Below, in pieces: positions 33,903 through 40,749 of a DNA stretch of 64,000 nt. Source of the DNA: CAYNXB01 sp964401045. GTDB taxonomy: Bacteria > Pseudomonadota > Alphaproteobacteria > Sphingomonadales > Sphingomonadaceae. The notes below the pieces were generated by a model. It was not told the DNA's origin, searched no databases, and saw only the letters and a program-made list of their open reading frames with translations. The translations under genes were made by a program, and so were the position numbers. Location of the stretch: assembly GCA_964401045.1 (NCBI GenBank), contig CAYNXB010000003.1:1-64000 (forward strand). Direction: 5' to 3'. Every line of letters begins with the position of its first letter. The first letter of the stretch is position 1.

Positions 33903-34543
33903 TGCGGCTTGTCCCGGGTCCGCGAACCAACCAGGTGAGCCTGCGCCTGAAGATCGGAATCGGCGCACTGGTGCTGCTTTCGCTCGCACTCCTTCTGTGG
34001 CCGTCCGATGCACAGGCGGAAACGAAAGACCACGAGTTCGCGCTCGAGGAATCGGGCCGGGCAACTTGCGCCATGTACGGCCGCGCGCGCCAAGGCAGCT
34101 CGCCGTCGACCGCGCGCTACATCGGCTTCATCGAGGGCTATCTCACCGCCGCCAATCGGTATGAACCGAACACCTTCGACCTGACGCCGTGGCATACGCC
34201 AGAAGCTTTCGCGCTGATCCTGGATGAACACTGCGCGAAGAACCCGGACGAGCCGCTGGCGATGGTGGCGCAGCAGATCGTGGTGGCGATGATGCCGCTT
34301 CGCCTGGCGGACAAGTCCGACCTCGTGGAGATCGGCGAAGGCGCTCATCAGGCGACGGTTTACCAGCGGATCATCTGGCGCGCCCAGGACGAGCTGGCCC
34401 GCCGGGGCCTCTATCGCGGGAAGCTGGACGGTGCCGATTCCCCCGAGTTCAGGTCCGCCCTGACGCACTTTCAGCAATTGGCGAGGCTCGATCCAAGCGG
34501 GTTGCCCGACGTCGCGACCCTGTGGGTACTTCTCAATCCATGA
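33899..34543 (+). CDS. exported protein with C-terminal peptidoglycan-binding-like fold
   Basis: A 214-residue protein with a basic start, a hydrophobic segment (LKIGIGALVLLSLALLLWPS, possibly a signal or anchor), and two parts. Residues ~50-130 contain CAMYGRARQG...GFIEGYLTAANRYEPNTFDLTPW...CAKNPDEPL, similar to small Rap1a/HdeA-like helical proteins. Residues ~150-214 resemble a PG_binding_1 repeat (AQDELARRGLYRGKLDGADSPEFRSALTHFQ). It would anchor to the cell wall or help assemble the apparatus. The start overlaps the preceding stop by 4 bases. Its part in the cluster is inferred only from position. Confidence 0.6.
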   Translation: MMRLVPGPRTNQVSLRLKIGIGALVLLSLALLLWPSDAQAETKDHEFALEESGRATCAMYGRARQGSSPSTARYIGFIEGYLTAANRYEPNTFDLTPWHTPEAFALILDEHCAKNPDEPLAMVAQQIVVAMMPLRLADKSDLVEIGEGAHQATVYQRIIWRAQDELARRGLYRGKLDGADSPEFRSALTHFQQLARLDPSGLPDVATLWVLLNP

Positions 34544-34659
34544 TGGATCGCTTTGAAGTAGCGCGGGGCGCTGGATTGGCGTGCCGAAAGGAGACGGTTC
34601 TATCCGAACAGTGTCTGGATGAAAAAAGTAAAGTATAACAAAAAAGCGGGGGTCGGAAC

Positions 34660-36045
34660 ATGAGGTACATATCTCTCTGTAGCAAATTGTTTGGTACGGC
34701 GGCTATCACACTTTACTGCCAACCTGTAATCGCCCAAGTCATCGATTCCCCTGCGCCTGAATCCTCGGAACCAGCGGTTGGCGGGGATGCCGCCACGTTG
34801 CGTCAGGAACTGGACGCGATGCGCCTTCGCGAGCAGCAGGCGCGCGACCAGATCGATGTGCTCGAACAGCGCCTGACCGCGCTCGAGCAGATGCTCGGCG
34901 GCAACGGCGTGCCGCTGAGCCCGGAGCAGGAAATGGCGATGCGCGGCCGGGGCATGATCGTCACCGGCGTCCGGCCCCGTTACGCGGGCGAGTACGTCGA
35001 AGCGCTCGGTCAGGATGACGGGTCGACCGCCGCCACCTCGGTAGCTGCCGCGCAGGAGGGCGGGGATGAGGCTGTCCGCAAGGAACCCGCGCCCAGCGAG
35101 TCGGTGGAAGCGGTAACCCGCGACAACCAGGGCTACTTCGGCGAGCGCTTTGGCGTGGAGCTGGGGGTGACCTATGGCCACTTCGACGATGCGCGCATCA
35201 ATCTGAGCGGCTTCCTGGCGCTCGATGCGATCTTCCTCGGCCTGATCAGCATCGATCAGCAGACGTCGGACATTATCACGACCGATCTGACGATTCGCTA
35301 TGCGCCGAACAATCGGCTCCAGTTCGATGTCGACGTACCGTATCTCTATCGTTCGTCGATCTATCAATCCGGTGGCGCGGGCGGGGACGCCTCGGGCCTC
35401 GCGGAACAGAAGGTCACCGCTGACGGCGTTGGCGATATCAGCGGAGGCATCAGCTATCGCCTCATTCCGGAGAGCGTCGGCTTTCCCGATGTCGTGCTGA
35501 ACGGACGCGTGAAAGTGCCCACGGGGCGCGATCCGTTCGGCGTCGAGCTGCGGGAGGTGCCGGGCACCGAGGGGAACCTCAAGGTCCCGAGCTCGCTCTC
35601 CACCGGCACCGGGACCTGGGCGGCGTCGGGCGGCGTTTCGCTGCTCAAGACGATCGATCCGATGATCGTGTTCGGGAACCTGACCTACTTCCACAACTTC
35701 ACGCAGGGTTTCGCCGACATCGACGAAGCGACCGGCAACCAGCCGGGCCGCATCTCGATCGGCGATGCGATCCAGGCCGGCGCGGGCGTGGCCTTCGCGC
35801 TCAACGAATTCTCCAGCCTCAGCACCAGCTTCTCGCTGCGGTTCGGTAACGAAACGCGCTTGCGCCACACCGATGATGAGGCCTGGCGCACCGTGATCGG
35901 CAGTTCTTCGACGGTGGGGATACTCAACCTTGGCGCGACGTTCGCGGTGTCGCGAAAGGCATCGATCCTCGCGAACATCGGCGTCGGTGTGACCGAGGAT
36001 GCGCCGGACATGACGCTGAGCGTGCGCCTGCCCTATCGCTTCTAG
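34660..36045 (+). CDS. outer-membrane beta-barrel with N-terminal coiled coil (FapF-like)
   Basis: A 461-residue protein with a signal peptide (to about residue 25). A coiled-coil stretch spans about residues 45-80 (heptads around LRQELDAMRLREQQARDQID), then a linker, then beta-rich sequence to a C-terminal aromatic residue (RLPYRF), as usual for outer-membrane barrels. The barrel plus amino-terminal coiled coil is the layout known for FapF, the export pore of Fap amyloid. It lies downstream of the C39 peptidase and repeat proteins, as in fap operons. A general transporter of the same shape is the alternative. Confidence 0.6.
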   Translation: MRYISLCSKLFGTAAITLYCQPVIAQVIDSPAPESSEPAVGGDAATLRQELDAMRLREQQARDQIDVLEQRLTALEQMLGGNGVPLSPEQEMAMRGRGMIVTGVRPRYAGEYVEALGQDDGSTAATSVAAAQEGGDEAVRKEPAPSESVEAVTRDNQGYFGERFGVELGVTYGHFDDARINLSGFLALDAIFLGLISIDQQTSDIITTDLTIRYAPNNRLQFDVDVPYLYRSSIYQSGGAGGDASGLAEQKVTADGVGDISGGISYRLIPESVGFPDVVLNGRVKVPTGRDPFGVELREVPGTEGNLKVPSSLSTGTGTWAASGGVSLLKTIDPMIVFGNLTYFHNFTQGFADIDEATGNQPGRISIGDAIQAGAGVAFALNEFSSLSTSFSLRFGNETRLRHTDDEAWRTVIGSSSTVGILNLGATFAVSRKASILANIGVGVTEDAPDMTLSVRLPYRF

Positions 36046-36065
36046 GCTTCGTGGGAGTAACTGAA

Positions 36066-36797
36066 ATGGAGCTTTATACTTCCCCCGCTGCGGAAATCGG
36101 CGAAGCCGTGTTGCAACGCCTTGCCGCCAACCCCGCGGTCAGCAAGCTGCCGACGCAGGCGCTCGATCTCTACGTTGCGCCCAACTTCCTGACCGAGCGC
36201 GAATGCGCCGGGATCATCGCGCTGATCGAGGCCGACAAGGTGCCGTCCACGCTGATGCAGGACGAGCCGGACAAGGAGTTCCGCACCAGCAGCACGTGCC
36301 ACATGGACCGGAGCGAGCCGCTGGTTCGCAGCGTCGAGAGCAAGATCACCTCGCTGATGGGGATCGGCCCTTCGCACGGAGAAACGATGCAGGGGCAGCA
36401 CTATTCGGTGGGCCAGCAATTCAAGCCGCACAACGACTACTTCCACGCCCACATGCCCTATTGGGAGGAGACGAGGAAGCGCGGCGGCCAGCGCACCTGG
36501 ACGCTGATGGTGTGCCTGAACGATGTCGAGGAAGGCGGGCAGACCAACTTCCCTCTCGCCGGCCTGTGCCTCGCACCGCGCCGCGGCAATGCCATCATCT
36601 GGAACAACCTCGACCGGGCGGGCGAACCCAACCCGATGACCTTGCACCAGGGCATGCCGGTGCTGCGCGGCTGGAAGTGCATCATCACCAAATGGTACCG
36701 CGAGGGCGAATGGGTCCCGCGGCAAGAAGTGCCGAACTACGGTGTGGCCGCGCCTTATGCGATGGCGCCGAGCCCGTCCGCCAACGCCGCGCAATAG
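36066..36797 (+). CDS. prolyl-4-hydroxylase-like 2-oxoglutarate/Fe(II) oxygenase
   Basis: A 243-residue P4H-type dioxygenase. The iron ligands are His122 and Asp124 in FKPHNDYFH, and the distal His194 in TLHQG. Lys204 in GWKCIITKWYRE should bind 2-oxoglutarate. ATG 36066 is used; the frame opens at 36051. The gene is 20 bases after the FapF-like gene, so it is probably the last gene of the amyloid-like operon. A natural substrate would be the 12-Pro tail of the repeat protein at 31132, but many P4H enzymes act elsewhere, so this is a hypothesis. No export signal is seen. Confidence 0.8.
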   Translation: MELYTSPAAEIGEAVLQRLAANPAVSKLPTQALDLYVAPNFLTERECAGIIALIEADKVPSTLMQDEPDKEFRTSSTCHMDRSEPLVRSVESKITSLMGIGPSHGETMQGQHYSVGQQFKPHNDYFHAHMPYWEETRKRGGQRTWTLMVCLNDVEEGGQTNFPLAGLCLAPRRGNAIIWNNLDRAGEPNPMTLHQGMPVLRGWKCIITKWYREGEWVPRQEVPNYGVAAPYAMAPSPSANAAQ

Positions 36798-37353
36798 ACC
36801 GGGATTCCCCCGTGGAATGCTGCGCGGCGAAGCGAAAAGGGCGCCAGTAACCCATTGTATCCATTCCGTCTCAAAACTGGCCATTTGCGCTAGGCAAAGG
36901 GTTTTCACGATTTTCGGACGTTTTTTTCACGTTCGTCGGACGGTGCTGCCATCATAAGCCTAACGAAGAATTAAGGATGATTCTCGGGGGAACAGGCGGG
37001 GGCTGCTTCATACTGTTTAAGAAACTGCGTGACTGAGTGCTTGTCGCTTGGGTGACGGTGCAATGCGCGGATCAGTAGAAGTCGACTCGCTCCCAAATAA
37101 TCTTCCGAAATTACGCCGGTCGGGGTCGGTTCCGACTAGCTGAATTGCGGCTGCGCCTTCGGGCGAAGTCGAATCTCGGGGCCTTGGCCCCGCCGCTGCT
37201 TCGTGTCCAATCCCGGCGTGGAGCAACGGATGCGGCGCGCGCAATCGGGCTGCAAACTGGGGCCGAATTCGTCTCTTCGGGGGGAGCGGTCGTCCGGGAA
37301 ACTTTGGTTCTCCGATCCTTCGGGACGGAATTCATTGTCGAATGGAGGTTATT
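36798..37353. other. long intergenic region before the fimbrial operon
   Basis: 556 bases with no convincing gene. It is unusually AT-rich in places, with a T7 run near 36930, and should hold the promoter and leader of the chaperone-usher operon. No defined promoter, riboswitch or repeat was recognised. The reading frames crossing it lack family matches. Confidence 0.5.
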
Positions 37354-37417
37354 ATGAAGACTCTTCTTGTTGCGGCTTCGGCCATTGGTTTGCTTGCTTC
37401 GACGCCTGCTTTTGCGG
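37354..37417 (+). CDS. fimbrial pilin N-terminus (cut by assembly gap)
   Basis: The first 21 residues of an exported protein: MKTLLVAASAIGLLASTPAFA, a complete Sec signal peptide, starting at ATG 37354 after TGGAGG. It runs into the second 100-N gap. The sequence after the gap is in the same frame and encodes the rest of a pilin, but because the gap length is unknown it is not certain that both ends belong to the same gene. Confidence 0.6.
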
Positions 37418-37517
37418 NNNNNNNNNNNNNNNNNNNNNNNNNNNNNNNNNNNNNNNNNNNNNNNNNNNNNNNNNNNNNNNNNNNNNNNNNNNNNNNNNNN
37501 NNNNNNNNNNNNNNNNN
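37418..37517. other. assembly gap (100 N)
   Basis: Exactly 100 N placed inside the first pilin gene of the fimbrial operon. Repeated pilin genes are a common reason for such breaks, so one or more subunit genes could be missing here. Confidence 0.95.
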
Positions 37518-38076
37518 GAGCGGTGCGCTGGCCGCACCTGCGCTGGTGGATACGTCCGCGCTGGGGGCAGGCTACACTTCGCACGACGCGCCGCTCGGCG
37601 GGCCGACGGAGCTGCGGATCGATCTTCGCGGACAAGTCGCGCCGCGCTGCAAGCTGGCTTCGCCGCCGGCGCTGGCGCAAAAACTCGATTTCAATCGGAC
37701 GGGCGATGCCGAGGCGCGCTTCGGCCTCGATTGCAACACACCGTTCAACTTGCGCGTGCGGTCGGGCGAGGGCGGGTTCGCCTCGCAGGACATCCACGAA
37801 GGCGTCGCGCGCAGCATTCCCTATGAGATTTCGGTCGACGTCGACACGGATGAGGGCTCAAACGCCCTCGGCTGGTGCCGCTCTGACCAGTTGATGGACG
37901 GCCACGACAGCACCTGCGCGTTCGGCACCGGCGCCGGCTGGTCCTCCGGCGATGACACCGCGATCGACCGCACCGGCATGATGCGCCTGCGCTGGAAAGC
38001 GCCCGGGGCCTCGGACGAGCCGGTGCTGGGCCGCTATCGCGACACCATCGTGATCGAATTGACGGTGCGGTCATGA
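37518..38076 (+). CDS. pilin-like subunit, 3' part (5' end in gap)
   Basis: The last 185 residues of an exported structural subunit. Cysteine pairs (APRCKLASPP...LDCNTPFNL and a second pair WCRSDQ...TCAFG), alternating strands and a C-terminal YRDTIVIELTVRS are typical of Spore-coat-U (SCPU) / archaic chaperone-usher pilins, where the last strand is donated or accepted. It precedes three further subunit genes. The missing start lies in the N run. Confidence 0.7.
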
Positions 38077-38110
38077 CCGCACTGTATGCAGGCGAGTTGA
38101 GGAGAGAGTT

Positions 38111-38644
38111 GTGAGAACCACTTTGCTTTGCGTGCTCATGCTCGGCGCAGCCGCCTTTGCGGTTCCTGCATCGGCGCAGGACACCGAGACGATGACCGTC
38201 CAGTCCGAAGTGCCTCCGTACTGTTCGGAGCTCACGGTCAGCTCGGCGCCGATGAACCTGGGCAGCCTGACCGGCACGACCGGACAGCTGGTGGATGATT
38301 TTAGTAGCGGGGAAGACAGCCGCGAAATTTCCGCGTCCTTCTATTGCAACGCGCCGTCGAAGATCACGCTCGTTGCCGATCCGCTGCTCAACGACGAGAT
38401 CACGGCAATCCAGGACTCGAGCTCGTTCACCAACCGCGTCGACTACACCGCGGTGCTGAAGTGGCGAGACTTGCAGGGATCGGCCAGCAGCACTCTCGTC
38501 GATGGGCAGGAGATAGATGCGCCGCAAGCCAACACTGGATCCATCATCCTGACGCTGACCGATCCGGTGACGAGCAACAATCTTCGCCCGGTCGCGGGCG
38601 ATTACAGCGGTGAGGTCCACCTCACCATCACGTTGACGCAGTGA
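38111..38644 (+). CDS. chaperone-usher pilin-like subunit 2
   Basis: A 177-residue exported protein starting at GTG 38111 after GGAGAGAG. The signal ends near ASAQD. The mature part has a Cys pair (PPYCSEL and FYCNAP) and finishes with YSGEVHLTITLTQ, the terminal strand expected in chaperone-usher subunits. Similarity to the neighbouring subunits is in plan rather than sequence. Its stop overlaps the next possible start (GTGA). Confidence 0.72.
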   Translation: MRTTLLCVLMLGAAAFAVPASAQDTETMTVQSEVPPYCSELTVSSAPMNLGSLTGTTGQLVDDFSSGEDSREISASFYCNAPSKITLVADPLLNDEITAIQDSSSFTNRVDYTAVLKWRDLQGSASSTLVDGQEIDAPQANTGSIILTLTDPVTSNNLRPVAGDYSGEVHLTITLTQ

Positions 38645-38664
38645 TGCGGGCCTGGGAGCGGCGA

Positions 38665-39240
38665 ATGTTTCATCGTCTCAAATTCGTCATGGCCGGGATC
38701 GGGGTGCTGGCTGTTCCCACGCTCGCGCACGCCGCGGAACAGCAGGTCGATGTTACTGCGGAGGTCGCAGGCTCCTGCGGTGTCGGCAGCCCCGACGTTA
38801 CGGAGATCAACCTGCACGATCTGACCGGCCCTGACGGCAAGCTCGATCCGAGCAAGACCGGGGCCGCGGTGCTCGGGCAGGCGACGATCGCGGATGCCTG
38901 GTGCAACACGCCGCATTCGCTGACGATGGAAGCCACGCCGATGACGCTGACGCGGGCGGTCGCCTATGCGCAACCCGCCTATATGGCGCGCAAGGTGACT
39001 TACAGCGCGCGACTGACCGGCTGGGCGGGTTTCCCCGTCACCGACAGGCCCCATGGCGGCTCGGACTCGGTGTCGGTGGGGCCGGTGCCCAATCCCTATG
39101 CCGCGCCTTCGCCGGGGCTCGTGATCCAGGTGTCCAAGCTGCAGACGTTGACACCGGCCGGCGTCGAGCAGGCGGACCTGATGCTTGAGTACGGGCTCTA
39201 TCGCGGCACCGTCACCATCACGCTGACGACGGAGAACTGA
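38665..39240 (+). CDS. chaperone-usher pilin-like subunit 3
   Basis: A 191-residue exported subunit with signal MFHRLKFVMAGIGVLAVPTLAHA. Cysteines in GSCGVGSP and AWCNTP form the usual pair, and GLYRGTVTITLTTEN is the closing strand. The frame opens at GTG 38641, coupled to the previous stop. ATG 38665 follows GGGAGCGGCG and gives a cleaner signal peptide, so I use it. It is followed after 3 bases by the next pilin gene. Confidence 0.7.
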   Translation: MFHRLKFVMAGIGVLAVPTLAHAAEQQVDVTAEVAGSCGVGSPDVTEINLHDLTGPDGKLDPSKTGAAVLGQATIADAWCNTPHSLTMEATPMTLTRAVAYAQPAYMARKVTYSARLTGWAGFPVTDRPHGGSDSVSVGPVPNPYAAPSPGLVIQVSKLQTLTPAGVEQADLMLEYGLYRGTVTITLTTEN

Positions 39241-39243
39241 CCG

Positions 39244-39849
39244 ATGAAGCACATTCTCTCCGCGCTGGGCGCCATCGCGCTCATGGCATCGGCCACGCCC
39301 GCCCTGGCCGACGACAATCAGTCGGTCGACATCGTCGGCACGGCCGAGGCGTTCTGCAGCCTGCCGACCAGCTGGCAGTTCGTATCTTCCACCAGCAATG
39401 TGAATGCGTCGCAGTTTGCGGGCACGACCTGGACCATACCTTCTGCGCTGCTGGCGGATTCCGAGGGCAACGGGGTCCAGAGCACCGACGAGGTGGCGAT
39501 CCGCGTGCGCGGCCAGGCGATCTGCAACACCACGCACATCATCACCCTGACGAGCGAGAATGGCGGCCTCGCGAATGAGGATACCATCTCCAGCCCGCCC
39601 CCCGGTTTCCAGAACAGCCGCCGGATGATCTATAACGCCAACTGGCGCGACGAGCCCGGCTGGGGTGTGTTCAACTGGGTGCCCCAGTCCCCCGGCGACA
39701 CCACGACTTACGATCACGGCGGCAGGGCGCCGCCGGGCATTCACGATTTCGACGTTCGACTGGGCCTGCTGCGCGATGCGGCGGCGGGGCCGATGGTCGC
39801 CGGCAGTTATACGGATCAGCTCGTCATCACGATTTCGGTACCGGGCTAA
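39244..39849 (+). CDS. chaperone-usher pilin-like subunit 4
   Basis: A 201-residue exported subunit with signal MKHILSALGAIALMASATPALA. A Cys pair (AEAFCSLP and QAICNTTH) and the closing strand YTDQLVITISVPG are present. A Pro-rich insertion (SSPPPGFQNSRR) is found near the centre. It is the last subunit before a strong hairpin pair, after which the chaperone gene begins. Confidence 0.7.
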   Translation: MKHILSALGAIALMASATPALADDNQSVDIVGTAEAFCSLPTSWQFVSSTSNVNASQFAGTTWTIPSALLADSEGNGVQSTDEVAIRVRGQAICNTTHIITLTSENGGLANEDTISSPPPGFQNSRRMIYNANWRDEPGWGVFNWVPQSPGDTTTYDHGGRAPPGIHDFDVRLGLLRDAAAGPMVAGSYTDQLVITISVPG

Positions 39850-39851
39850 CG

Positions 39852-39922
39852 TTTCCCGCCGCCGACGGGGGGTCGGCATCGGGAAAAACACTGGCAGGCG
39901 CCGTGGATCGCGGCGCCTGCCA
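39852..39922 (+). terminator. hairpin pair between pilin and chaperone genes (attenuator-like)
   Basis: Hairpin one, 39852-39886: outer arms TTTCCCG/CGGGAAA and inner arms GCCGAC/GTCGGC, then AA. Hairpin two, 39892-39922: perfect arms TGGCAGGCGCCG and CGGCGCCTGCCA around a 7-base loop, followed by AATGAATTT. They begin right after the last pilin stop and end 49 bases before the chaperone start. Such structures between pilin and usher genes commonly let subunits be made in excess, by partial termination or mRNA protection. Confidence 0.6.
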
Positions 39923-39971
39923 AATGAATTTCTGAGGCGCGATGTGGGGCAGCGCCTGTTTTGGGGGGTCT

Positions 39972-40742
39972 ATGTTAGGGTCGAGATTCGTTTCCATCGC
40001 CGCCGCGCTGGCGGCATTTGCCGGGCTTTTTTCCGTATCGGCCCAGGCCGCGATGACGGTCCAGCCAGTGATCCTCGATCTGCAGATGGCCGGGCGGCAG
40101 ATGGGCGGACAGATCCGGGTCGAGAACACCGGGGTTTCGCCTCTGCCGGTCGAGATCCGGCTGGTGGAAGCCGAACTCCTGCCCGACACCGTGAAAGCAT
40201 CGGACCGGCTGACCGACGATCTGGTCGCCATTCCCGCACAGGCAATCATCCCGCCAGGCGCGACGCAGGCGTTCCGCATCCAGTACGTCGGCGATCCGGA
40301 GGCCAACAAGAGCCGGCACTACTACGCCGAGGTATCGCAGCTTCCGGTCGAGATTCCCGGCGGCCAGTCGACCATCCAGGTGCTGTATAATTTCCAGGCA
40401 ATGGTGAACGTCGAATCCATCACCGCCACCGATCCGGATCTTTCGGTGCAGAGCGCGACCATCGTCACCCCAACGGACCCGCAGCAGAAGCCGCGCATCG
40501 CCTTCACCGTCAGGAACAGCGGCGGGAACTACGGCTACCTCAGCAACGGGTCGCTCACCGCCACCCAGCGCGATGCTTCGGGCAAGGAAGTGTTCCGCCG
40601 CACGCTGAGCGGCAACGACATCCAGCAGATGATCGGGTTCGGCCTGGTCGGGCCGGAAACGACCCGGCAATTCGTGGTGCCGATCGATCTGGAAAGCGCG
40701 GATGGCACGGCGGAAGTGACCATGTCCGGCCGCGGACGGTAA
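39972..40742 (+). CDS. periplasmic fimbrial chaperone
   Basis: A 256-residue protein with signal MLGSRFVSIAAALAAFAGLFSVSAQA and the two-Ig-domain plan of PapD-like chaperones. The first domain starts MTVQPVILDLQMAGRQMGGQIRVENTG and has IPPGATQAFRIQYVG; the second domain follows VLYNFQAMVNVES. It escorts the subunits to the usher in the periplasm. ATG 39972 lies after GGGGGG. It is the first gene after the hairpin pair and is followed 7 bases later by the usher gene. Confidence 0.82.
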   Translation: MLGSRFVSIAAALAAFAGLFSVSAQAAMTVQPVILDLQMAGRQMGGQIRVENTGVSPLPVEIRLVEAELLPDTVKASDRLTDDLVAIPAQAIIPPGATQAFRIQYVGDPEANKSRHYYAEVSQLPVEIPGGQSTIQVLYNFQAMVNVESITATDPDLSVQSATIVTPTDPQQKPRIAFTVRNSGGNYGYLSNGSLTATQRDASGKEVFRRTLSGNDIQQMIGFGLVGPETTRQFVVPIDLESADGTAEVTMSGRGR

Positions 40743-40749
40743 CAGTGCC

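Noticed and set aside
37330..37343. ATTCATTGTCGAAT near the pilin start resembles the cluster dyad
   Set aside because: It is 14 bases, not 18, so the half-sites have the wrong spacing; it also lies in an unrelated fimbrial operon.
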